Translations under genes and position numbers: made by a program | NCBI GenBank assembly: GCA_037179515.1 | Contig: JAXCGZ010017754.1 | Location: forward strand, 27,501-41,973 | Direction of reading: 5' to 3' | Origin: Halocaridina rubra | Taxonomy: Eukaryota; Arthropoda; Malacostraca; Decapoda; Atyidae | DNA: 14,473 bases | Notes under the pieces: model-generated | Database searches by the model: none | Told to the model about the DNA's origin: nothing | The model's input: only the letters and a program-made list of their open reading frames with translations | Shown here: in pieces, positions 1 through 7,345 of the stretch | Position numbering within the stretch: the stretch's first letter is position 1 | Layout: every line of letters starts with the position of its first letter

Positions 1-411
1 ATATATGAAGGTGTTATTGTGCCGACAGCATTGTATGGAGCAGAGGCTTGGAATATAAAAGACGCTGAAAGAAACATGATGAATGTAGTGTAGATGAGGT
101 GTTTGAAAAGCATGATTGGTGTATCTAGAATAGATAAATTAAGATATGAGGGAGTCAGGCAGAGAACGGGTGTTAAAAGGAAGCTGTCGGATAGGTTAGA
201 TAAGAGTGTCTTGAGTTGGGTTGGAAACATGGAAAGGATGAGTGATGAACGAATAGTGGCTAGAGTGTGGAGTGCAGACGTGAATGGAGGTAAGTAAATA
301 GAGAGACCTAGAGTGAGATGGGCGGATGGCGTGAAAAGGACAATAAATGCACGTGGAATTTCAGTGGAGCAGAAAGGAATGCAAGAGTGGAGGAAGATTG
401 TGTATAGATGA
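1..411 (+). pseudogene. C-terminal remnant of non-LTR retrotransposon reverse transcriptase (RTE-like)
   Basis: One plus-strand frame is readable from the left window edge to the TGA at 409-411, broken by TAG at 91-93 and TAA at 295-297. Seen directly: VPTALYGAEAW near the start, MRCLKSMIGVSRIDK after the first stop, VLSWVGNMERM in the middle and RPRVRWADGVKR after the second stop. From memory, this order (LYGSEAW, MRCLRSMxGVxRxD, LxWFGHVERM, GRPRxRWxDGVK) is the usual C-terminal end of endonuclease/reverse-transcriptase polyproteins of non-LTR elements common in arthropods and other invertebrates. It lies after the catalytic palm. The catalytic motifs would be left of the window. The two stops show it is dead. 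Family is inferred as RTE-like from the short TATG-rich 3' tail; the exact clade is not certain. Confidence 0.8.
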
Positions 412-725
412 TGCGGGCCAAAAGGATTTCTTGCACCTGCTGGCTCAGTGAACTGTGATGGACATGTATGAGGGGAGTTACCATGTGATAAAGCAGTGGG
501 AGTAAACCAGCTGCAGCTGCTTGGTCTCTTTGTAGAATATCCATGCCCACCTACCTTATTGGTGACCCAAGCAGGGTAGAAGGGGGAAACGTGGCAACCC
601 TTTATCTACAAGGAGATAAGAAGAGTGGTAGAGGTATGTGTGGATCGTGGTGAATGCGTGTTTCTTGGCTCGGCCATCCTCCTTACAAGGGGGAATGAGG
701 CCATGTTTATATGTATGCATGTATT
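412..725 (+). mobile_element. 3' UTR and TATG-rich tail of the same non-LTR element
   Basis: This stretch follows the coding remnant and ends in a short simple tail (TATATGTATGCATGTATT). Blocks such as GTAAACCAGCTGCAGCT, GTGACCCAAGCAGG and GCGTGTTTCTTGGCTCG recur in each unit of the downstream tandem array (6283-6510 and its copies), which supports reading it as the 3' end of an interspersed element. The tail ends at about 725, exactly where minus-strand reverse-transcriptase coding sequence of a different element begins. The open minus-strand reading at 308-550 is a shadow of this UTR. Confidence 0.75.
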
Positions 726-1886
726 CTAGTTATCTGAGTCTTATTGGTAGCTACCCATACAGTTGTGCAATAATTAATATGATTGAGGGATAGGGATTGG
801 AGAACTGTTATTTGAGTGGTAGTCTCAAAGTTGTCTTTAATATGTGATGAGTACGTTAGAGTTCCTGTTACCTTTTTGAAGACTATATCTATAAGGGAGT
901 CAAACAACATTAATTTATCTAAGTGAATTCATAGATTTCTGACAGTTTTAATAGGCGTCATGATATTGCCACAAAATTTTATTGTTACACTTTCTGGAAT
1001 TTGTCCTATGTGGTACCTTGAACCAATAAACATGCATTGCGTTTTACTTTCGTTAATTAGCAGTCAAGTTTCTTGAAAACATTTTTAATTATTGACAGAG
1101 TGTTTTCTGCTCTTAAGGTTAACTCTGGGAGATTATTAATATCACCACTATAGAGTAGCTGAGTGTCATCTACATATTATACAACTAAGCAGTCGGGAAT
1201 GAAATTGGATATATCGTTTACGTAAATGGAGAAAAAGATAGGACTAAGGACTGTTCCCTGTGGAACACCAAATAATAAATTTTTTGGAGTTGAGATAATA
1301 TTGTTAACACGGATAGCCTGTCTGCAATTAGATAGATACTCTATATATTAGGTCAGGTCAATATTTAATGCATTTATTAATATGAATTTCGTGGCTTACA
1401 CTGTTAAAGGCTTTTGGCAAGTCTAATAATAAAATCATAAAGATTTATTTTCTATCTATATTAGTGTAGATTTTATTAGTTACATTGAGCAGTGAACTTT
1501 CTGTAGAGAGTTTCTGTCTGAAACCATGCTGGTTAAGAGATAATAGTCTGTTTCTTTCTAGATATGACATTGGTTGGCTTGCAACAATTTTTTTCTAATA
1601 TTTTAGAGAAAATGGATAGTAGGGAAATGGGAAGATAGTTTGTCACATCTTCTCTGCCCCCCTTTTTATGTAGATGAAATACATGTGATTTTTTCCAAGA
1701 TTCAGGAAACCTTCTAGTAACAATGGAGGTGCTTAAAATTATTAAAATATAAGATACAATCATCGTTAGAGCAACTTTGATGTATTGAAAGGGTATACCA
1801 TCTGGACCATAAGAACCAGAGTTTCTTAGGCTCTTTATGGTAAGAATTATGGTAACACAATCAACAGGATTGATCTTGAAGTAATC
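726..1886 (-). pseudogene. Reverse transcriptase domain remnant, multiple stops and frameshifts
   Basis: On the minus strand, in coding order, the following are visible: SYGPDGIP (about 1800-1825), FPESWKKSHVFHLHKKG (about 1655-1705), TNYLPISLLSIFSKILEK (about 1600-1655), QHGFRQKLSTESSLLNVTNK (about 1470-1530), LDLPKAFNSVSHEI (about 1390-1435), GVPQGTVLSPIFFSIYVNDI (about 1210-1269) and the catalytic YVDD at 1165-1176. GVPQG and YVDD share a frame 31 codons apart. In the palm A motif the second acidic residue of the usual KAFD reads N. Further on, an NFETTTQITVLQSLSLNHIN block (about 790-850) and TNKTQI (about 730-755) belong to the thumb and C-terminal part. Stops occur just before YVDD, after KKLDC and in the QHGFRQ-KAFN stretch, with a frameshift after ILEK. 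The C-terminus is lost at the 725/726 junction. Confidence 0.85.
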
Positions 1887-2208
1887 TCAGATGTTTCCAT
1901 TGGAAGAATAGTCATTTAAGTGATTACTCATGTTCAATGAGTTGTTTTCTTGCGTTTTCTCATATGTATTTTTACCAACGATGGCAAAATAGTTATTCAA
2001 GTTTTCCGCTTTGCCATCCAACTCCGTAATGTATTCATAACCTTCTGAGGTAGTCTTTCCATTGGGTATCATACTTCTTATTACTTTCCATGTTGCTGCT
2101 GTATCATATTTAGACTCATTAAATTGTTTTTCGTAAAAGTTTTTTACTTATATCAATGAGGGATCTGACACATTTCTTTTTACTTTATAACGGTGACGGA
2201 GAGTCATA
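1887..2208 (-). pseudogene. Linker between endonuclease and reverse transcriptase
   Basis: The minus-strand text includes ATWKVIRSMIPNGKTTSE followed by LDGKAENLNNYFAIVGKNTY. In Jockey-like elements the region between the endonuclease and the polymerase typically reads as W-K-x-I-x-x-x-I, then a segment ending in FNxFFxxVG, and this fits. The longest open piece is 1887-2072. Upstream of it RHRYKVKRNVSDPSLI precedes a stop. It is part of the same dead polyprotein, between the reverse transcriptase and endonuclease remnants, with no independent function. Confidence 0.65.
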
Positions 2209-3170
2209 TCATATATATTCCTTCTCTATCTCTTTTTGTATTTGATTTCTGATTTCCATTGCTTCTTTAACGCCATTATTTATCCAGCGGGCTGAGGGGA
2301 GGGTTATTGTTCTTGTTGCAATGGGTGAACAATTTTCTAGGAATTCATGGAAGACTTTTGTTAGAATTTCAACCTGTAAATCGATGGTATATGTGTTTAG
2401 GATACCATTAAGTATGTTTCCATTGTTGATTAATGCTTCACAAAAGATAGGGGAGTAATTTTTAAGGCACCAGAATGCATTGAAAAGAAACTTCCTTTTG
2501 GGCTTGTTTATGTTTAGCATAGCATTGTTGAGCTCATGGTCTGCAATTGGGCAGGGAACTACGTCATAATAGGGTATACTTTCCATTTTATTTATTATCA
2601 GATCTATCAATGTCCTAGCATTAGAGGTTATGCGGTTCGGTTTTGTCACTCTTTCTGTTAACTTCACAGTGTTGATCACCCTTTACATTTTGCTATCTGC
2701 TGAGAGCAAGTCATCAGTAACGTCACCGAGTATATGTATGGGTTTGTGGCACACACAGATATTTCTGAGTATTTCTAAGAGATGATTGAATGAACTGGAA
2801 AGTGCTTTTGGATGACGGTAAACACACCCTATAATGAAAGATGGAAGATTCTGATACTGCACAGTGATCCATATATCTTCGAACTCTTCAGTTTTTTCTA
2901 GACCTGTGGTTATTTCTGATGTACTGATATAATTTCTAACATACAGACCCCACCCCCACGGCCATGGTCATGACAAAATATTTTAAACTCTAGGATTTTC
3001 ACATGTTTATTTTCAGTTGTAGGAAAAAGCCAGGTTATCTATGTTGAAGTCATTTATTAGCATCATAGTTTCCTCAAAATAAGCAAGAAGGGACTGACCG
3101 TTCACATGCATTAGTATTGCATTCTTACCATGCTTCAGGGAGGTATCCGTAATCATAGTTGTAGTTTATT
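2209..3170 (-). pseudogene. APE-type endonuclease domain remnant
   Basis: Read on the minus strand: SLLAYFEETMMLINDFNID (about 3045-3100), then WLFPTTENKHVKI (about 2990-3031), GRGGGV and, after a +/-1 shift, LYVRNYIST (2938-2960 and on), EEFEDIWITVQYQNLPSF, CVYRHPKALSSSF (about 2795-2828), LGDVTDD at 2710-2730, then an uninterrupted 156-codon stretch (2209-2679) with TKPNRITSNARTLIDLII, ADHELNNAMLNINKPKR and SARWINNGVKEAM. These match the EN signature order (SETWL, GGGxxxYV, YRxP, GDFNxD, TRxxSxTLIDxI, SDH) as I know it. The SETWL glutamate is not readable and GDFNxD is GDVTDD, so catalytic residues are at least partly degraded. The frameshift at the GGGV motif and the TAA before RVINTV inactivate it. 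Confidence 0.8.
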
Positions 3171-3760
3171 ATTGGGATTATCCACTTTTTTTTTTTACTG
3201 TTTGATACAGCGGGGAATTTATAGTCATAGTATGTTCTGATGTTAGTCCATGGATCTTGGTATCTGTACCTATTGTTGGATGGATAACACTGACTGGAGT
3301 ATGTGCCATAGTATGATCGGGCTTTCCACAGGATTGTGTGCTTAGGTGAGAGTCTAGGGTCATAAGAGCCATCTCTACAGGAGAAGTCTCACATGCGTGA
3401 ATGGCTATAGAGAGGTTTGTGTTGTGTTTCTTTCCATAGTCTAGCTAATAGGGGATCTTTTCATAGGCTCTATGTTGTTTATTTCGGTATGGCTGTTGCT
3501 TAGGGTATTTTGTAGATAACCAAGGTTGCGTCTGCTGTTTGCTCCCGGAAATTGGCTGGACAATCGTGCCTATAGACAATTAGTTCAATTTGTAAGCCAC
3601 GTATTCGAATCATTTTAATATCGTTACTGTGAATGAAATCCAATTTGGGTTGCGAGAAAGCACCCTTATCTGGACTTCTTCAGAGGGAATTCCTTGATTT
3701 ATCAAAATATTACGTATCTCTCTGTGGAGTGGGAAGGTTGTTAAGTTCTGTTTTACTAAG
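3171..3760 (-). pseudogene. Possible upstream ORF of the minus-strand LINE
   Basis: A single minus-strand frame runs from about 3750 to 3170 with only a few stops. It includes QGIPSEEVQIRVLSRNP, a TGA, FEYVAYKLN, a TAA, LSIGTIVQPIS, KQHRAYEKIPY, a TAG, then an open stretch of 64 or more codons containing KIHGLTSEHTMTINSPLYQ. After three more stops it continues in frame into the endonuclease remnant (KHGKNAILMHVN). The low stop density over nearly 600 nt and the frame continuity with the endonuclease suggest former coding sequence, perhaps the N-terminal extension or the end of an ORF1. I recognise no domain and no cysteine knuckle. The plus-strand open frame at 3633-3845 is interpreted as its shadow. 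Confidence 0.4.
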
Positions 3761-4243
3761 GGGACTCAAAGTACTGAACTTGGTTAAGAGCTCACAAACA
3801 GACAAGACATATATTACCCCACCCGTACTACCACTACTCGGTTAAATGAAACTCAGAATTCAACTTTCTTTTCATTTTGGAAATGCAATGGCACATTAAA
3901 AAAAACTGAACCAATTTTTGGAGCTGGAACAAATTTTGAATTTAAATTTATGGAATGCTGCCTCGAATCTAGGAGGCGGTGAGCAAGATTTTGATTCCCG
4001 ACACCACAGATTGGATGCCAAGACTTTGGCCTCAACTCGACGATCACCATTGTCACACAGGCAGAGTAGAATAGAGGACACTGCAATTGCAGAAACAGAA
4101 ACGACACACCATTAATAATGGGAAAACCGACAGCACGAGCACACAAATAATGAGTTTCCAATATTATTCCACTGGATGAAAATATATTGGTTAGTCACAG
4201 TTAACTAGAAATAGTTATGCAACCGTAAGAGCATACAAAACCA
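3761..4243. other. Unassigned AT-rich spacer
   Basis: I see no recognisable coding sequence, repeat or RNA here. Several short overlapping open frames exist on both strands (3853-4161 minus, 3918-4115 plus), but none reads like a known family and they overlap each other, so I treat them as chance. It separates the 5' side of the minus-strand LINE from the candidate left end of the piggyBac element. Confidence 0.5.
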
Positions 4244-4267
4244 TTAATTATTTGCCGGCACTAGAGG
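4244..4267 (+). repeat. Candidate left terminal repeat of piggyBac element
   Basis: It reads TTAA, then TTATTTGCCGGCACTAGAGG. The reverse complement of the right end reads TTAA, then CCCTTTAACAGGCACTATAAG. With a one-base gap they share TTT, a C and GGCACTA at the same depth. The first three bases differ (TTA versus CCC), so this terminal repeat is imperfect or decayed, or the match is partly chance. Confidence 0.4.
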
Positions 4268-4402
4268 AAAACAAGTTATTCACAATAAATGAAGAATAAG
4301 CAAGACAAATACTGCATCCAATTACATAACCCTGTATAAATTGTACTTGAATGACTAGAATAAATAGAATCACGAACGGGATCCTTTTGGGTAAAACTAT
4401 GT

Positions 4403-4511
<109 letters not shown>

Positions 4512-4555
4512 GTGAGTGTATTTTGTAGTTCTGTGTTTCTTATAGAAATTGACAA

Positions 4556-4576
4556 TTGTTTTTCTCTTTTTTGCAG
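4556..4576 (+). promoter_or_regulatory. Candidate 3' splice site before piggyBac remnant, copy 1
   Basis: A pyrimidine-rich run leads straight into TTGCAG at 4571-4576, a textbook acceptor. The transposase-like frame continues leftward open to this point with two bases (GT) left over before codon TCA at 4579, consistent with a phase-split exon start. It implies the parental transposase gene had an intron holding the AG tract. The matching donor and first exon are not found. Confidence 0.55.
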
Positions 4577-5320
4577 GTTCAAATCATCGAAGTTTCAACC
4601 CAACAGCAGAAGTAGCAGAAGAGGAGGTGGGGTAGGAACAAGAGGAGGAGGTTGGCACTGACGCTGGGGGTGTCACAGTTGAAAGGAACTGGGTGAAGGA
4701 GGACATAAGTAAACCTTTTCTACAACCGTTTGAGCATGCAGCAATGCCCATTATCAATGACCCATTCTGGTACTTCGCAAAGATATTTGACATGGAACTC
4801 CTGGACCACCTTGTCTATCATACAAACCTTTATGCAAAGCAAAGTGACCACAGGACGACCTTCACGACAGAACAATTGTAGATGATTGTATTCCTCAGCA
4901 TCGTTATCTAACATGGGTGTGGTCCAGTCTCCTTGCATTGAATATTACTGGGACACTGACACGAGGGTGCTCACTCATCTGTACAAAACTCCACTTCGTT
5001 CAAGATGCTGGCCACTGAAGATCTTTGGGTACTGCCTGGATGTCTGCATTGCTAATGCATGGCTGTTATACAAGAGAGATGTCACTAAACTTTCAGATAA
5101 ACCCATGCCCCTGAAGAATTTTCGTCTCTCTATCTCCAGGTAATGTACACTGCACGAGAAATGTACCTCTCCTGCTCCGGAGGTTGTTTGCAAAGTGACC
5201 CTCCCAGTTAGAGGTCAGGGGTCACCAACAGTGCCACAGTCAGTCAGGGGTAATACCCTCAATAGACATGTTCCCATCTTCACCCCCATGAGGCAGACAT
5301 GCAAGCAATGCTCAACAATG
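4577..5320 (+). pseudogene. piggyBac transposase remnant lacking the DDD catalytic core, copy 1
   Basis: In one frame from 4579 an acidic stretch (VAEEEVG, stop TAG 4633-4635, EQEEEVGTD) leads to VKEDISKPF, LQPFEHAAMPIINDPFWYF and ELLDHLVYHTNLYAKQ, the conserved N-terminal dimerisation/DNA-binding side of PGBD-type proteins. TAG at 4879-4881 and a frameshift follow. The second frame gives MGVVQSPCIEYYWDTDTRV and then, at about 4967-4976, jumps directly to LYKTPLRSRCWPLKIFGY and CLDVCIANAWLLYKRD, which in the family lie after the last catalytic aspartate. About 300 residues of the RNase H-like core, and so all three catalytic Asp, are missing. TAA at 5141-5143 interrupts, then the same frame resumes with TLPVRGQG, HVPIFTPMRQTCKQCS, the lead-in and first CxxC of the zinc-binding C-terminal domain, whose rest is gone. 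It is a dead deletion derivative. Confidence 0.88.
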
Positions 5321-5881
5321 TTACTCTTTGATTTTTTTGCTATTTTGAATTTTGTATTTTGTTTTGTATTTTGTATTTTGTATAATAAAGGTAAACAAAA
5401 GAGTTACATTTTCATTTCCTTATTTGATTATGCTTTATTTTTACATATATTCAATTTTCAATTGAGGAAAAGTTGTAAAAAATAGCAAAATTGTTAATAA
5501 AACCATATATTCTTTAAATAGGTAAAATAATAATGGTTGATAAATATCTCAAATAAAAAAATAAAATGGCATATATATAAAATAAAACATGCCAAACATA
5601 AAACATGCAATATTTTAAACAGAAAACTTGAATAAAAACACTTTAGATTGCTTTAGAAAATAACCATAATTTGTTGAAAGATATTCCCTTAACATGCAAA
5701 GCAACCAAACTGGGACACTGCTGTCAAAAGTCGTTTTCCCGTGAAAGCGGCAAAGATCCAGTTGAGGATACTTTGTTTTGGGGGTCTACACCCCCCACTT
5801 TGAAAAATGTTCCAAGTAAAAAGTTCTTAGGAAAAATTCTTCTTCAACATACTAAAAGCGTTTCTCTTTGACATCATTATT
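5321..5881. other. AT-rich 3' flank inside piggyBac element, copy 1
   Basis: Non-coding and AT-rich. It holds TTTTGTA-type short repeats at about 5345-5383, an AATAAA at 5384-5389, several further AATAAA-like stretches (5540-5640) and a hairpin GGGGGT-CTAC-ACCCCC at 5780-5795. The open frame 5671-5871 starts at TTG, resembles nothing and is not called as a gene. The copies are at 8716-9276 and 12115-12675; the one substitution I found (C at 5608 and 9003, A at 12402) lies here. Confidence 0.6.
5384..5389 (+). terminator. AATAAA poly(A) signal after piggyBac remnant (also 8779-8784, 12178-12183)
   Basis: The hexamer lies 64 bp after the last recognisable transposase codon, in a T/G-rich context, where a transposase gene's poly(A) signal would be expected. 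Other AATAAA copies further on make its specific use uncertain. Confidence 0.4.
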
Positions 5882-5935
5882 TCTTATAGTGCCTGTTAAA
5901 GGGTTAATTCCTCGGGTTTTACACCCAAACTTTGA
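5782..5935 (+). repeat. Diverged direct repeat pair flanking the piggyBac right end, copy 1
   Basis: GGGTCTACACCCCCCACTTTGA (5782-5803, shown here as a 22-mer split for reading: GGGTCTACACCC and CCCACTTTGA) resembles GGGTTTTACACC plus CAAACTTTGA at 5914-5935. Both can fold as short GGGT/ACCC hairpins. One lies inside and one just outside the proposed TTAA end. The copies are at 9177-9330 and 12576-12729. Confidence 0.6.
5883..5907 (-). repeat. Right terminal repeat plus TTAA of piggyBac element, copy 1
   Basis: It reads on the plus strand CTTATAGTGCCTGTTAAAGGG then TTAA (5904-5907). Inward from TTAA on the minus strand this is CCCTTTAACAGGCACTATAAG. A CCC-TTT start next to TTAA is typical of piggyBac ends, and it lies about 580 bp after the transposase remnant on the expected side. 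Confidence 0.55.
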
Positions 5936-6282
5936 GATTAAATAGTTTATCAGTTCTCCATTTGATAATGCATTCAGGACACTTGAGCTGAGAGTGATTA
6001 CATTTGAAATTGTTTCTCTTTTTTACCTATCTTTTGATGATACACTCTCCACTGTGTTGTGGAAACAGTTCCACTAATGTTTAGACTTTAGAGCAACAGC
6101 CGACTAGTTTTGCACAGAATGTATTTTCTATTTTTTATGCAATTCCCTTTTGAGGTCACGACGTGAATATTGGAAATTTGTATCCAATGATGAAGTAAAC
6201 CGTTCAGGATAAATGTTGGTATCTATATTCAAAAAGTCAGAGAGGTTAACTATTTCTGATGAGGACATTCTGTTGTGATTAG
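5908..6282. other. Unassigned sequence between piggyBac end and LINE tail, copy 1
   Basis: 375 bp with no open frame of note and no family I recognise. It contains a partly repeated CCACTGTG / GTTCCAC motif around 6048-6077 and the outer member of the GGGT-ACACCC direct repeat at its start. The copies are at 9303-9677 and 12702-13076. Confidence 0.5.
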
Positions 6283-6510
6283 GAGGGGAACTGTGGTATG
6301 AGGGTAAGTGGTGGATGTAAACCAGCTGCAGCTATCAGTCCTCACTGAAGAAAATCCTTGCACACCTACCTTGTGGCTGACCCAAGCAGGATGGTAGGGG
6401 AGGAATGTGGCAACCCATTATCCTCAAAGAGGATGCGTGTTTCTTGGCTCGCCTACCCTCCTTACAAGGGGGAATAGGGCCATGTATATGTATGTATATA
6501 TGTATGTATT
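6283..6510 (+). mobile_element. 5'-truncated LINE 3' end, same family as 412-725, unit copy 1
   Basis: It shares with the 412-725 3' UTR the blocks GTAAACCAGCTGCAGCT, CACCTACCTT, TGACCCAAGCAGG, GTGGCAACCC, GCGTGTTTCTTGGCTCG, CCTCCTTACAAGGGGGAAT and GGCCATGT, in the same order and strand. It ends in a TATG-rich tail (TATATGTATGTATATATGTA). Relative to 412-725 it lacks about 37 nt before GCGTGTTTC. No coding sequence is included, so it is either a heavily 5'-truncated insertion or a non-autonomous element using the LINE tail. I could not identify target-site duplications. Confidence 0.8.
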
Positions 6511-6595
6511 TTATTATAATTTCTACTGTAAGTATACTATAGGTTAATACACATAATCAGGACACATTGGAAAGTTTATTTTCTGGTGTCAATAG

Positions 6596-6817
6596 CTAAT
6601 TGCTGGAATTTGCTAAGCGAAAATCTTTCTCACCTTTCTCAACATACGCCTGAGTAGATAGTTCTCCATCTCTCAGTCGGCTGACCATGTTTGGCCAGCC
6701 ATACATTGCTTGAGCAAAGAGATTTTCTTCCAGCGTCTTGCTAGGACTATCCTGGAAACCCTTCCCATTTATCCGGGCTTGGAACCGGCACTGAGCTAAG
6801 CTGTTATTAAAAGCATT
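6596..6817 (-). other. Minus-strand 73-codon open frame with repeat-like start, copy 1
   Basis: Open from just inside a TAG (6818-6820) to a TAG at 6596-6598, with no ATG at the start. The text includes SLAQCRFQARINGKGFQDSP, ENLFAQAMYGWPNMVSRLRD and GELSTQAYVEKGEKDFRLAN. The composition looks protein-like, but no family is recognised. The DNA around 6756-6797, read on the minus strand, contains CTCAGTGCCGGTTCCAAGCC then CGGATAAATGGGAAGGG, close to a sequence I recall from widespread metazoan RTE-type repeats (CTCAGTGCCGGTCCCAAGCC). The frame is therefore more likely chance or TE-derived than a host gene. The copies are at 9991-10212 and 13390-13611. Confidence 0.3.
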
Positions 6818-6931
6818 CTAAGTTTGAAGGTATGATGTTATGATGAGTGTTAGTTAATCTGATAACCGACCAGAATATGGAGAGTCAAGACTATAATTGT
6901 CTTTCCCCTTAATAAAAATGCTAAAAGAAAC

Positions 6932-7325
6932 TGTAGTAAGGCATATTATAGATGCCTATAGCCTCACAAGGCATTTCATAGATGTCTATAAGTGCCGGAT
7001 GTCAGTAACGCACTCAATACCCACCGACCTCCCCAACTAGCAACAGAGCCCCTAGTCAGTTACAGTTCAGACCTTGCTAGGGGCAGAAGTCACGTCCACA
7101 GCTTAGCAGTCTCCCCCTTGGGGGCGGGAATCGGGAATCGATGATGACAGGAACTGTAGGAATTGGAGCTCTGAGGAACTGATTGTTAATCTAGAAATAA
7201 ACACATATAAAGAAGATTCTTATCTGTTATCTGCTTATCAGTTATCACCAACCACGCTACCAAGATAAATATATATTTTAGAAATTCAGGTGAGAAATAC
7301 AGATTGTGAGAATTACACCACGACA
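6932..7325 (+). mobile_element. Candidate LTR (394 bp), unit copy 1
   Basis: It starts TGTAGTAAGG and ends CCACGACA, a TG...CA layout with imperfect terminal inversion (TGTAGT versus TGTCGT). Two bases later a tRNA-Leu-like primer-binding site follows, which is what fixes the right edge. Inside are AATAAA (7196-7201) and TATAAA (7206-7211), an 8-bp inverted repeat GCCCCTAG/CTAGGGGC (7048-7055, 7077-7084) and a 30-bp-period direct repeat at 6938-6960/6968-6990 with 3 mismatches. No second LTR, polypurine tract or gag-pol is present, so it would be a truncated 5' LTR plus leader. The left edge is chosen by the TG rule and is uncertain. Confidence 0.5.
6938..6990 (+). repeat. Two-copy 30-bp-period direct repeat, copy 1
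   Basis: The first arm is 6938-6960 (AAGGCATATTATAGATGCC and four more bases) and the second 6968-6990 (AAGGCATTTCATAGATGTC and four more). They differ at three of 23 positions and are separated by seven bases. It lies at the start of the candidate LTR. The copies are at 10333-10385 and 13732-13784. Confidence 0.7.
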
Positions 7326-7327
7326 AT

Positions 7328-7345
7328 TGGTGACAGCTAGTGGGA
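7328..7345 (+). other. Candidate primer-binding site (tRNA-Leu-like), copy 1
   Basis: TGGTGACAGCTAGTGGGA resembles the complement of a tRNA-Leu 3' end (TGGTGNCAG...GTGGGA, recalled from general knowledge). Similarity continues for about 12 bases into the T-arm region (TTATAACCCCAC versus the usual TTCGAACCCAC), longer than reverse-transcriptase priming needs. It begins two bases after the CA that ends the candidate LTR, the normal spacing. Confidence 0.55.

Larger units (their letters stand above)
726..3760 (-). mobile_element. Decayed minus-strand non-LTR retrotransposon (Jockey-like, EN-RT)
   Basis: Reading the minus strand from about 3760 down to 726 gives, in order, a possible upstream ORF, an endonuclease, a linker and a reverse transcriptase. 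This is the architecture of APE-type non-LTR retrotransposons. Wording such as YRHPKALSSSF, TNYLPISLLSIFSKILEK and VQSLxLxxINYCxxVW-type text recalls Jockey-like elements abundant in crustaceans (recollection, not a search). Every segment carries stops and frameshifts, so the copy is old. The reverse transcriptase ends abruptly at 726 against the tail of the plus-strand element. The 5' limit near 3760 is soft. Confidence 0.8.

Noticed and set aside
3633..4161. Small open frames on both strands (3633-3845 +, 3853-4161 -, 3918-4115 +)
   Set aside because: They overlap one another or the low-stop minus-strand LINE frame and have no recognisable motif.
4584..4938. Minus-strand open frames opposite the piggyBac remnant (4584-4793, 4720-4938, and 4975-5193, plus their copies)
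   Set aside because: The plus strand carries clear piggyBac motifs across the same bases; the antisense frames are shadows.
4577..5320. Domesticated piggyBac-derived host gene
   Set aside because: Three in-frame stops, a frameshift and loss of the catalytic core, with no sign of selection; all copies share the lesions.
5671..5871. 66-codon plus-strand open frame in each unit
   Set aside because: It starts at a non-ATG codon in non-coding 3' flank of the piggyBac element, contains a hairpin repeat and resembles no family.
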